In this document: one piece after another, positions 1 to 9,120 of the stretch | How the letters are laid out: each line of letters begins with the position of its first letter | Position numbering within the stretch: position 1 is the stretch's first letter | DNA from: Sphingobacteriales bacterium | GTDB taxonomy: Bacteria; Bacteroidota; Bacteroidia; UKL13-3 | Direction: 5' to 3' | Assembly (NCBI GenBank): GCA_021299635.1 | Contig: JAJTFA010000007.1 | Span: forward strand, 1 to 64,000 | Length of the DNA: 64,000 nt | Notes under the pieces: generated by a model | What the model saw: only the letters and a program-made list of their open reading frames with translations | Told to the model about the DNA's origin: nothing | The model's database searches: none | Position numbers and translations under genes: made by a program

Positions 1-1
1 T

Positions 2-115
2 TTGGGTATGAACAACCTGGTGATAAACGAATTGGAACTGAAAGCAGGTATGTATTTTGTGCGCATTACGCAGGGTAATGTTAGCAAGAATATACGTGTA
101 GTGAAACAAGAGTAG
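2..115 (+). CDS. C-terminal end of a T9SS type A sorting domain protein (partial, starts before window)
   Basis: Frame 2 reads LGMNNLVINELELKAGMYFVRITQGNVSKNIRVVKQE*, a typical T9SS C-terminal signature (LKAGMYFVRI...K.VVK). Confidence 0.75.
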   Translation: MGMNNLVINELELKAGMYFVRITQGNVSKNIRVVKQE

Positions 116-135
116 TCTTGTTTGTATAATAAATG

Positions 136-170
136 AAAAGGGGGCAAATACAATTTGCCCCCTTTTTTAT
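136..170 (+). terminator. Rho-independent terminator
   Basis: gggggcaaat-aca-atttgccccc followed by tttttt. Confidence 0.8.
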
Positions 171-181
171 AATTTCGAAGT

Positions 182-361
182 ATGCAATTTGGTTTTAGTT
201 ACTGTCCTTATTGTGGTAACACTTCAGGATTTATTTATGTGCATGGCCATTATCAATGTAAGAAGTGCAATAACAATGTAATGCCTTGCTGCGGAGGTGA
301 GCAGGAGATGGATTTGAACAAAGAGGTGAAGGATGAAAAAAAAGGAAACGCACAGAGTTAA
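182..361 (+). CDS. Small zinc-ribbon-like protein (59 aa), absent from the supplied ORF track
   Basis: ATG..TAA reads MQFGFSYCPYCGNTSGFIYVHGHYQCKKCNNNVMPCCGGEQEMDLNKEVKDEKKGNAQS; CxxC...CxxC...CC pattern. Confidence 0.65.
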   Translation: MQFGFSYCPYCGNTSGFIYVHGHYQCKKCNNNVMPCCGGEQEMDLNKEVKDEKKGNAQS

Positions 362-397
362 AATTATCCCTTACTTGTTCAAAAGTAATTATAGTTT

Positions 398-1405
398 TTA
401 GAAAGACTTAAAGCCAACCGCTTCACGTACTTCTTTCATAGTTTTACTGGTGCTTTCAAGTGCTTTCTCAGCACCTATTTTGGCTACTTTAGAAAGTAAA
501 GCATCATCCTTCTTAATGGCTTCAATTTTTTCGCGGATAGGTTGTAAAAAGGTAATCATATCTTCAGCTAATTGCTTTTTCATATCTCCATATCTGATGC
601 TGCAATTTGCATAAGCTATTTTGTAATGGTTCAGAGCATCCGAAGCAGATACTGCCTGCATCAAATCAAAAAGGTTTTGTACCGAAGAGGTAGGGGTACT
701 ATTAGCTTCTGTCGGGCCGGTATCAGTTACGGCACGACTTATTTTTTTTCTAATTACGTCAGGTGAATCAGACAGATTAATAACATTATTATCGCCATCA
801 CTTTTGCTCATTTTGCCACCACCTTGCAATCCCGGAATCTTAATTAATTCGGTGCCATAATTAAATGCATGTGGCTCAGGAAAAATATCACATGAATATA
901 TTCTATTGAACCTGTTGGCAAAGTTTCTTGCCATTTCCAGATGCTGTTCTTGATCTTTGCCTACCGGTACCTTTACTGCTTTATGAATAATAATATCAGC
1001 GGCCATTAAAACCGGATAGGTGAGCAAGCCTGCGTTGATATTATTGGGTTGTGTGCGGGCTTTATCCTTAAATGAGGCTACTCTTTCTAATTCGCCAAGA
1101 TAAGCATGCATATTAAGCAACATATATAGCTCAGGAATTTGAGTTAGGTCGCTTTGAATATATAGAGCACACGCATCTGGATCTAAGCCGCATGCCAGAT
1201 ACTCTGCTAAAACTGTTTTTATATTTTCATGTAAATCTTTTGGATTGGGATGGGTGGTAAGTGAATGATAATCGGCAATAAAAAAATAGCACTGATAATC
1301 ATATTGCATCTTAATAAAGTTTTTAACTGCACCCATGTAATTACCTAAATGCAAATTACCGGTTGGCCTGATGCCGCTAACAACAATTTCTTTGCTCGCT
1401 TTCAT
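398..1405 (-). CDS. trpS: Tryptophan--tRNA ligase
   Basis: SGIRPTGNLHLGNYMGAV (HIGH-like) and KMSKS motifs. Confidence 0.97.
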   Translation of the reverse strand: MKASKEIVVSGIRPTGNLHLGNYMGAVKNFIKMQYDYQCYFFIADYHSLTTHPNPKDLHENIKTVLAEYLACGLDPDACALYIQSDLTQIPELYMLLNMHAYLGELERVASFKDKARTQPNNINAGLLTYPVLMAADIIIHKAVKVPVGKDQEQHLEMARNFANRFNRIYSCDIFPEPHAFNYGTELIKIPGLQGGGKMSKSDGDNNVINLSDSPDVIRKKISRAVTDTGPTEANSTPTSSVQNLFDLMQAVSASDALNHYKIAYANCSIRYGDMKKQLAEDMITFLQPIREKIEAIKKDDALLSKVAKIGAEKALESTSKTMKEVREAVGFKSF

Positions 1406-1524
1406 TTGCCGAAAATAATAAAGATTTAATGGATTGACTAAATTTTATAAGACCAGACATAGATTTACTTATTGCCTGAATCAACTTTTGCTAAACCTAT
1501 AAGTCCAAATGTTGAGTGGTACTG

Positions 1525-2454
1525 CTATTTTTGTATGTTACCTGCGAGTAGATACATGATAGCCATTCGTGTTGCTACACCATTTTCAACTTGATCCAAG
1601 ATGATGCTATGCGTACTATCTGCAACATCACTGGTTATTTCTACGCCTCGGTTAATGGGGCCGGGGTGCATTATAACTATCTCCTTATTCAGTTGTTGCA
1701 ACTTTTGTTTATCTAGTCCAAAAAGCATGGAGTATTCACGCAATGATGGGAAGTATTTTATTTCTTGGCGTTCCAGCTGAATGCGTAACATATTTGCCAC
1801 ATCACACCATTGTAGTGCTTTCATCAGATTATGTTCAACCTTTACCCCAAGGCTTGTTATATGCTTTGGGATTAGTGTTGTTGGGCCGCACACCATTACC
1901 TGAGCACCTAATTTTTGGAGACAGAAGATATTAGAAAGAGCCACGCGTGAGTGGGTGATATCACCAACAATGACCACTTTCTTACCTTTTACACTGCCAA
2001 GTTTTTCTCTGATGGAGTAGGCGTCAAGAATTGCCTGTGTAGGATGCTCATGTGTTCCGTCTCCTGCATTTATTATTTGAGCGTTGATGTGTTTTGCTAA
2101 AAACAAGGAAGCACCAGGAGCAGGGTGGCGCATCACAACCATATCAACTTTCATGGAAAGAATGTTCTTAACTGTGTCAATTAGGGTTTCTCCTTTTGAA
2201 ACTGAAGAAGAGGAGGCGGAAAAATTGATTACATCGGCACTCAGTCTTTTTTGTGCCAGCTCAAAGGAAATACGTGTGCGTGTAGAGTTTTCAAAAAATA
2301 TATTCGCAATGGTTACATCACGCAGGGAAGGAACTTTTTTAATTGGGCGGTTAATAATGGCTTTAAAATTATCCGCTGTTTCAAAAACCAACTCAATATC
2401 TTCACGTGTAAGATTTTTTATTCCGAGGAGGTGTTTTTGCGAAAATCTCTTCAT
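1525..2454 (-). CDS. pyrB: Aspartate carbamoyltransferase catalytic subunit
   Basis: FFENSTRTRISFELAQKRL and MHPGPINRGVEI motifs. Confidence 0.97.
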   Translation of the reverse strand: MKRFSQKHLLGIKNLTREDIELVFETADNFKAIINRPIKKVPSLRDVTIANIFFENSTRTRISFELAQKRLSADVINFSASSSSVSKGETLIDTVKNILSMKVDMVVMRHPAPGASLFLAKHINAQIINAGDGTHEHPTQAILDAYSIREKLGSVKGKKVVIVGDITHSRVALSNIFCLQKLGAQVMVCGPTTLIPKHITSLGVKVEHNLMKALQWCDVANMLRIQLERQEIKYFPSLREYSMLFGLDKQKLQQLNKEIVIMHPGPINRGVEITSDVADSTHSIILDQVENGVATRMAIMYLLAGNIQK

Positions 2455-2461
2455 TCCTTTT

Positions 2462-3004
2462 TTAATTTTGAGTGACGATATGAATTACATCCTGTTTGTT
2501 TTTTTCCTTCCACTCCACATGTACCTTATCGTTGGCTCTGGTATCAACTGCCAAACCTGTATAGTCTGGTTGGATAGGTAGATGTCGGCTAAATTTTCTA
2601 TCTACCAATACCAGTAATTCTACTTTTGCCGGTCTGCCAAAATCTGTTAATGCATCAAGTGCCGAACGAATGGTTCGTCCTGTATATAGTACATCATCTA
2701 CCAATACAATATTTTTATCTGCAACAGTAAAGTTAATGTTCATGGAGCTTGGCAAAATCTGCTCGTTCCCCCTTCTGAAATCATCTCTGTAAAATGCAAT
2801 ATCCAGCTCTCCATAAGGAATTTCGGCTTCGCCTATAAGTTGTTTTATTCTGCTATAAATTCTTCTTGAAAGATAGGTTCCCCTAGGTTGAAGACCTATG
2901 ATTGCGCTGTTTTTAAAAATTCCGTGTTTCTCAATTAATTCAATACACAACCTGTCAATGGTAATGTCAAATTGTTTTTTTTCGAGTATAACCTTTGAAC
3001 TCAT
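2462..3004 (-). CDS. pyrR: Bifunctional pyr operon regulator/uracil phosphoribosyltransferase PyrR
   Basis: PRPP motif VLVDDVLYTGRTIRSALDAL; ORF track starts at 3046 (TTG), but ATG at 3004 (MSSKVILEKKQFDITIDRL) fits the family better. Confidence 0.92.
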   Translation of the reverse strand: MSSKVILEKKQFDITIDRLCIELIEKHGIFKNSAIIGLQPRGTYLSRRIYSRIKQLIGEAEIPYGELDIAFYRDDFRRGNEQILPSSMNINFTVADKNIVLVDDVLYTGRTIRSALDALTDFGRPAKVELLVLVDRKFSRHLPIQPDYTGLAVDTRANDKVHVEWKEKNKQDVIHIVTQN

Positions 3005-3130
3005 TTGTTCTTTTTTCAGCTGTGCCTGTATATCGAAACCAAGCAATCAGGCACTTAAATATCTGCCAAATATCGTAATTAATTATGTAAAAACCCTACA
3101 CGATGTATAAAGAGAGGTAAACTAATAGAG

Positions 3131-3544
3131 TTACTTGCGTGTTTCAGCCAAGCTCAAAATATGATCAAACTCAATACGGGTAACTCTTCCAACGCTGAGT
3201 CTGCTAAGCCTAACCAAATCCATTTGAGCTAGTTTTTTATCTGATTTTATTTGTTCCAGTGTAACTGGATTGATTAATTTTTTAAATGGTTTAAACTCCA
3301 CAACACTCCAATCACCTTCTTTGGCAGTGGGGTCGGGGTAATGCTCTTTTACAACTTGAGCAATGCCAACAATTGCCTTCCCTTCATTGCTATGGTACCA
3401 AAAGGCTAAATCGCCTTTCTTCATTGCACGCAGGTTGTTGCGTGCGGCATAGTTTCTTACACCATCCCACACGGTTTTTTTATCTTTTTGGAATTGCTCC
3501 CAACTGTATTTAAAAGGTTCAGATTTAATTAGCCAGTAATTCAT
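3131..3544 (-). CDS. EVE domain-containing protein (Thyn1-like)
   Basis: MNYWLIKSEPFKYSWEQF...WDGVRNYAARNNLRAMKKGDLAFWYHS. Confidence 0.9.
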   Translation of the reverse strand: MNYWLIKSEPFKYSWEQFQKDKKTVWDGVRNYAARNNLRAMKKGDLAFWYHSNEGKAIVGIAQVVKEHYPDPTAKEGDWSVVEFKPFKKLINPVTLEQIKSDKKLAQMDLVRLSRLSVGRVTRIEFDHILSLAETRK

Positions 3545-3559
3545 ACTATATAAGTTTAC

Positions 3560-4870
3560 CTATTCTTTATAAAATAGCCATTTACCCAACTCTTTGTAAC
3601 TTGGCTTTTTACCATACATTAATATACCAACCCGGTAAATCCGTCCGGCTATCCAAACGGTAAACACAAAACCTAAAGTCATAGCAGCCATTGAAATCAT
3701 TACTTCCCATAAAGGCACACCAAATGGAATGCGCACCATCATCACTACAGGAGAGGTGAGTGGTATAATTGAAAGCCAGAAAGACAATGCGCCATTAGGA
3801 TTAGAGGTTACCACACTTTGAGCAAGAACAAATGCAAAAACCAGAGGAAGCGTAATAGGCATCATAAATTGCTGAGTGTCGGTTTCGTTATCAACGGCAG
3901 ATCCAATTGCCGCAAAAAGAGATCCATAGAATAAATATCCTGATATAAAATAAAATATAAACATGGTTACAATCATGCCATAATTAAATCCTGATAGTGC
4001 TTGCAAAATATTGCTAAAGTCATTCTCAGCACCGGTTGTCTGCATCGCCTGACCGGCTTCTGTTGGAAGATTCATAGATGATAGCAAAAAGCCTGAAACT
4101 GCACTTCCGAGAGCAAAAATGATGAGTATCCAGATTACAAATTGAGTTAACCCTACCAAGGCAATGCCAACTATTTTTCCCATCATCAACTCAAATGGTT
4201 TGAGAGATGAAATTATGATTTCAACGATACGGTTTGTTTTTTCTTCTATTACCCCACGCATTACCTGGACCCCATATAAAAAAATAAATAAGTAGATAAG
4301 GATTGCACAAATATATCCGATGGCAGTTGATGCTCCAGCACTGCTAGATTGGAGTCCTTTTGAGGTAATTTTTGCGGTTTTTATACTAATATTTGTTGTA
4401 TTTATACTCTTAATAACTGTTTGATCGATACCGTACTGTTTAAGCTTGAAGTCCTTAAGTACCTGCTCCATTTCTTTTTCTATGTAATTGATAGTGGTTA
4501 TACTTGGCTGATCATTGGAAACCATAGTTGCCCCGTGAATACTATCATAGTTTGATTTTGGAATAGTTAATACTGCATAAAAACCTTCCGATCCTATTAG
4601 TCTCAATTCTTCTGCCTCACTATTTACTAAGCCATAAAAAAACTCTAGATTAGGCTTACTTTTAATTTTACCTATAAATAGACCGCTTTGGTCTGAAACA
4701 TAAATACGTTTTTTAGTGTCTCCCAGATCACGGTTAAATGCAAAATAAAAAATCAGGCCATAAAATAATACGATTAGAAGTGGCGCGAGCATGGTCATAA
4801 TAAAAAAGGATCTCTTCCTTACTCTTGATAAGTACTCGCGCTTTACAACAAGCAGTATCTTCTTTAACAT
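3560..4870 (-). CDS. ABC transporter permease (ABC-2/NatB-like)
   Basis: N-terminal KREYLSRVRKRSFFIMTMLAPLL, EEKTNRIVEIIISSLKPFELMMGKIVG, multiple TM segments. Confidence 0.88.
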   Translation of the reverse strand: MLKKILLVVKREYLSRVRKRSFFIMTMLAPLLIVLFYGLIFYFAFNRDLGDTKKRIYVSDQSGLFIGKIKSKPNLEFFYGLVNSEAEELRLIGSEGFYAVLTIPKSNYDSIHGATMVSNDQPSITTINYIEKEMEQVLKDFKLKQYGIDQTVIKSINTTNISIKTAKITSKGLQSSSAGASTAIGYICAILIYLFIFLYGVQVMRGVIEEKTNRIVEIIISSLKPFELMMGKIVGIALVGLTQFVIWILIIFALGSAVSGFLLSSMNLPTEAGQAMQTTGAENDFSNILQALSGFNYGMIVTMFIFYFISGYLFYGSLFAAIGSAVDNETDTQQFMMPITLPLVFAFVLAQSVVTSNPNGALSFWLSIIPLTSPVVMMVRIPFGVPLWEVMISMAAMTLGFVFTVWIAGRIYRVGILMYGKKPSYKELGKWLFYKE

Positions 4871-4888
4871 AAAACCAAAAGTATTAAA

Positions 4889-6313
4889 TTACTGAATACC
4901 TTTTTCAATAAAGTCTTTAAGTTGCTCTACAGAGAGTCTTTTTGCAATAATCTTTTTTTCTTTATTTAACAGGTACAAAACAGGGGTACTATTAATGTCA
5001 TACAATCTATGGTATCCACTTTCGTGCTTAGGGTCATGAACATTTAACCAGGGGAGTTGATTATCCTTGATATACTTTCTCCACTCAGCATTATCTGTGG
5101 TAGAGCCCAATGCATAAATCTCGAATTTCTTCTGCTTACTAACCGTCTTTTTGGGATTAAGTTCTTTGTACAGCGTTAATAATTTTGGTATTTCTTCCTT
5201 ACAACGCCCACAATGCGGATCCCAGAACAACACCAAGGTATAATCTGCCTCAATATTATAAAGCACCTGATATTTCATAGCAGAATCAGGCAGAACTAGG
5301 TTTTGGGCCTTAATGCCAATTAGCGTATTTCTAAGTGTATTTGCACGGTCGGTAATTTTAAATCTTAAAGTTTCATCAACCCAATGGCTAACTTCCTTGC
5401 GTGTATAATACTCATCAACCATGTGCACAAAAACTGCATCCATACCCATGTATTGTGAGGTTTCATAATGATTGGTAATCCAATAAATACACCATTTGCT
5501 GATGTCTTTACTTTTTAGTGTTTTCTTTATCAGGAAATCAGCAGCTGCGTTAATGGAGTCTGGTATTTGAAGGGTAAGTTTGGTAATAAAGTTCTCAATT
5601 TTTGGATGAAAAACAGGTGTTCTCGAAATGCGATCGTCTGTAAAGTCAAACCCATCAAAATAATGTTGCTTGTAATAGTTATACTGAAAATTGGAATCCA
5701 GTATTTCACCTTTAGGCCCTAGCGGGGATTCTGGTATATCTATCTCCTGCATGATTCTAAATATTTTTGCAATCAAAAACGAAGGTGTGGTTTTAATAAC
5801 ATTTAATCGGTAATCTTCCATTAACTGCTGCAAATCTTTTAATTCTCTTAAATACTTATTTGACATTGCAGTGTCGTTCATGGCTTTGGCCTGCTTCATT
5901 TTTCTATCCAGCTCCATTCCATTTTTACCTTTCTCATTGGCAAATTTTGAGTATGCAAAAAATGCTGCACATTCGGGTGAGCCTTTTACAACCATACTTC
6001 CAATATAATCGGCTGTATCTGTCTCCATTGTAAATTCTTGCTCATTTACCACAAAGTCAAATAATAAGCGTTTATCTTGAGATGCAATAATATATACACC
6101 ACCTGGTAATGTATCGCGACCTTTAAAAACACACTTGCCCGTTGCATCTGTGCGCGAGCTGTCTCTGATATAGGTTTTATCTCCGTAATAATATCCCAAG
6201 AGATAGGTTTGATTAGCACCACCTTTAACCTTAAATGTTATTTGATAAGCTTTTAATTGTTTTACTCCGGCAAGCAGCACAACCGCCAAAAGCAATAAAT
6301 ATCTGTTTTTCAT
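4889..6313 (-). CDS. Thioredoxin-like/TlpA family protein (DUF4369/DUF5106-like)
   Basis: Signal peptide; C-terminal thioredoxin fold with LVLFWDPHCGRCKEEIPKL. Confidence 0.8.
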   Translation of the reverse strand: MKNRYLLLLAVVLLAGVKQLKAYQITFKVKGGANQTYLLGYYYGDKTYIRDSSRTDATGKCVFKGRDTLPGGVYIIASQDKRLLFDFVVNEQEFTMETDTADYIGSMVVKGSPECAAFFAYSKFANEKGKNGMELDRKMKQAKAMNDTAMSNKYLRELKDLQQLMEDYRLNVIKTTPSFLIAKIFRIMQEIDIPESPLGPKGEILDSNFQYNYYKQHYFDGFDFTDDRISRTPVFHPKIENFITKLTLQIPDSINAAADFLIKKTLKSKDISKWCIYWITNHYETSQYMGMDAVFVHMVDEYYTRKEVSHWVDETLRFKITDRANTLRNTLIGIKAQNLVLPDSAMKYQVLYNIEADYTLVLFWDPHCGRCKEEIPKLLTLYKELNPKKTVSKQKKFEIYALGSTTDNAEWRKYIKDNQLPWLNVHDPKHESGYHRLYDINSTPVLYLLNKEKKIIAKRLSVEQLKDFIEKGIQ

Positions 6314-6453
6314 ATAATGTTTGTAAAAATAACGCCTCTTTTTTCAGCAAAAATATGTAAGCACATGATTTAACAAAATATTAAGAGTGACGCATATCAT
6401 ATTTATTAGCTATTGTATGCTTTAAATTAGACCAAAATTAAAATGATTATAAA

Positions 6454-6837
6454 ATGGAAGTAAGAAAACATGTAACTGAACTTCACACCGATAGGGTTGA
6501 ATGGTTAAAAAAAATGATGTTTTACAAAGACGATTTGGCATCGCACCTGAACAGGCTGTCTGAGGTTGTGCAGAATAATAGTAGTATTGAAGTGACCAGC
6601 ATGGCCGAGCATTTTCAGAACCAGTTTATCAGGCAATTAGAAGTGAACGATGTGCTTTGCCACGAAATCAATGATGAGTCTAGGTTGTTTGCAGAGATTG
6701 AAGCCCAAAATCCGGTAGCAACCGACCGAAAACTGGCAATTGATCATTCAGAACTTCGTGATAAAGTTGAAACGTATGAAAAGCTTTTCAATGAACTTAG
6801 GCATGAATTTAATACTTTCGTGAGCAAAACGCTATAA
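6454..6837 (+). CDS. Conserved hypothetical, helical protein
   Basis: 127-aa ORF, ATG start, promoter-sized upstream gap, high helix/charge content; no family recognised. Confidence 0.6.
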   Translation: MEVRKHVTELHTDRVEWLKKMMFYKDDLASHLNRLSEVVQNNSSIEVTSMAEHFQNQFIRQLEVNDVLCHEINDESRLFAEIEAQNPVATDRKLAIDHSELRDKVETYEKLFNELRHEFNTFVSKTL

Positions 6838-6842
6838 GGCTT

Positions 6843-8195
6843 TTGCTGACATTATCTCCAATATTTATATCAAAGATTCAGGCTCAACTTAAAGACGAGT
6901 CTGAATTTTTTTTTGACGCATTATCAATGCCACCGGCAGTTAGTATTCGCTTAAATCCATTTAAGCCTGTTGATGTATTTGATCAAACAGATGCAGTTCC
7001 CTGGTGCAACATGGCTTTTAATCTTAATCAACGCCCTTCATTTATTGCCGATCCGCTGTTTCACGCAGGTGCTTACTATGTGCAGGAAAGTTCATCTATG
7101 TTTTTACATCATGTATATACGCAAATTCGAAATAAGCTAAGTGGTCCTGTTTCTGTGCTGGATGTTTGCGCAGCACCCGGTGGAAAAAGCACATTAATTG
7201 CCTCTTTGCTCCATGATGATGATGTATTACTGAGTAATGAGATTATCCGCACACGTGTGCTTACGCTAATGGATAACGTAAACAAATGGGGCAGGGCCAA
7301 TACATTTGTTTCCAATAACGATCCTGCTGATTTGGGTAGGCTAACCCATTTATTTGATGTAATTCTCGTAGACGCTCCATGCTCTGGAGAAGGTATGTTT
7401 AGAAAAGATAAACATGCCATTAATGAGTGGAGTGAGGCTAATGTTGAGCTTTGTGCAGCTAGGCAAAAGAGAATCTTACATGATGTGCTACCTGCCTTAA
7501 AACCCGGTGGTATGCTTATTTATGCTACCTGCACGTTCAATCATGAGGAGAATGAAGACAATATAAAATGGCTCAATGATAAACACGGATTTGAACCGGT
7601 GGAAATAGCTATTCCCGATTCTTGGCCTATTGAGAAAACAGCCTATCATGGTTTTAGATTTTGGCCGCATAAGGTTAAAGGTGAAGGTCTGTTTGTAGTT
7701 TGTTTACGAAAACCTAGCGAAAGCAACCCTGTAACAGCTATCAAAACAAAATCTTCAATGGTAAATGCCAAGCAAAAGGCATTGCTGGCTTCCTATCTAA
7801 ACGAATCTGATTCATTTCAGATTGCGGTTTTGAACAATGATTTCATAGCTATACCTGTTCAGTTTTCCGGATTTTATGATAAACTAAATGGGCTACTTAG
7901 ATTGGTTAAAGCTGGTATTTGTTTGGGTGAATTAAAACATGATCAACTCATTCCAGCGCATGAATTAGCTTTGTCGGTGAATTTGTCTTCAGATATACCT
8001 CGTGCAGAACTTACTTTGGAGCAAGCGCAATCTTACCTTAAAAAAGGTAGCCTCCCTACGAGTTGCTTTAATGGCATAGGCTGGCAAACCGTAACTTACA
8101 AAGGACTTTCGCTGGGTTGGGTAAAGGTGCTGCCAAACAGGGTAAACAACTACCTCCCTGCAGCTTTGCGCATTTTGAAAGATATTGAAGAGTAA
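6843..8195 (+). CDS. RsmB/RsmF-family rRNA cytosine-C5 methyltransferase
   Basis: DVCAAPGGKSTLIA, VDAPCSGEGMFRK, YATCTFNHEENED; TTG start assumed. Confidence 0.9.
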   Translation: MLTLSPIFISKIQAQLKDESEFFFDALSMPPAVSIRLNPFKPVDVFDQTDAVPWCNMAFNLNQRPSFIADPLFHAGAYYVQESSSMFLHHVYTQIRNKLSGPVSVLDVCAAPGGKSTLIASLLHDDDVLLSNEIIRTRVLTLMDNVNKWGRANTFVSNNDPADLGRLTHLFDVILVDAPCSGEGMFRKDKHAINEWSEANVELCAARQKRILHDVLPALKPGGMLIYATCTFNHEENEDNIKWLNDKHGFEPVEIAIPDSWPIEKTAYHGFRFWPHKVKGEGLFVVCLRKPSESNPVTAIKTKSSMVNAKQKALLASYLNESDSFQIAVLNNDFIAIPVQFSGFYDKLNGLLRLVKAGICLGELKHDQLIPAHELALSVNLSSDIPRAELTLEQAQSYLKKGSLPTSCFNGIGWQTVTYKGLSLGWVKVLPNRVNNYLPAALRILKDIEE

Positions 8196-8228
8196 ATTTG
8201 TCTCTATCCTTCCAGATTTTTATTCTGC

Positions 8229-9053
8229 TTACTCCGCTTTTTTATCTAGCAATTTGAATACATCATAGCTAAAGCCGGTAAAGCTAAACCCGCCATCATG
8301 AAAAAGATTTTGCATGGTTACCTTACGTGTATAATCACTAAACAGCGAGATGCAATAATCAGCGCACTCGTCAGCACTTGCATTGCCCAGTGGAGATAAC
8401 GCTTCGGCATAATCATAGAAATCGCCAAAGCCCTTTACACCGCTTCCGGCAGTGGTCATGGTAGGGCTTTGTGAAATGGTATTTACACGCACCTTTTTAT
8501 CTTTTCCAAAACGGTAGCCAAAACTGCGTGCATAGCTTTCCAGTAATGACTTCGCATCACCCATTTCATGGTAATCAGGGAAAACACGTTGTGCTCCGAT
8601 ATAGGTTAAAGCTACAATAGATCCCCAGTCTTTCATTGCATCTTTGTTCCAAAGAGTTTGCATCAATCTGTGGAAACTGATGGATGAAATATCCAAGGTG
8701 TCGTGCATGAATTTATAATCAAGATTGGTGTAATCTTTACCTTTTCTAATGTTTAAACTCATCCCAACCGAATGAAGCACAAAATCTATCTTACCACCTA
8801 AAATTTCAAGCGACTGGTTTACGAGGTTTTCCATGTCCTCATTCTTGCTCACATCACAAGGAACTATTTTTGCATTGCCACAGGCCGCAGCCAGGTTGTT
8901 TATTTCGCCCATGCGCATTGCAATGGGGGCATTGGTTAATACAAAGCGGGCTCCTTCGGCATGGGCTTTTAATGCTACCTGCCAGGCAATAGATTTATCA
9001 TTGAGCGCACCGAAAATTATTCCTGTTTTGCCTTTTAAAATTCCGTTAGCCAT
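8229..9053 (-). CDS. fabI: Enoyl-[acyl-carrier-protein] reductase
   Basis: LKGKTGIIFGALNDKSIAWQ...LTYIGAQRVFPDYHEMGDAKSLLES...VRVNTISQSP. Confidence 0.93.
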   Translation of the reverse strand: MANGILKGKTGIIFGALNDKSIAWQVALKAHAEGARFVLTNAPIAMRMGEINNLAAACGNAKIVPCDVSKNEDMENLVNQSLEILGGKIDFVLHSVGMSLNIRKGKDYTNLDYKFMHDTLDISSISFHRLMQTLWNKDAMKDWGSIVALTYIGAQRVFPDYHEMGDAKSLLESYARSFGYRFGKDKKVRVNTISQSPTMTTAGSGVKGFGDFYDYAEALSPLGNASADECADYCISLFSDYTRKVTMQNLFHDGGFSFTGFSYDVFKLLDKKAE

Positions 9054-9120
9054 GTTTTATAAATATTAATTGGGTTTTTGACCATGCAAGTTTATACTTT
9101 TTCCTATTACATTTGGCAAA

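Noticed and set aside
2084-2581. 165-aa + strand ORF antisense to pyrB/pyrR
   Set aside because: Entirely antisense to two confidently identified enzymes; no domain signal.
9108-9115. TACATTTG promoter -7 box just before the M1 peptidase start
   Set aside because: Only 5 nt before the ATG and the nearest upstream TTTG is about 27 bp away; likely chance unless the transcript is leaderless.
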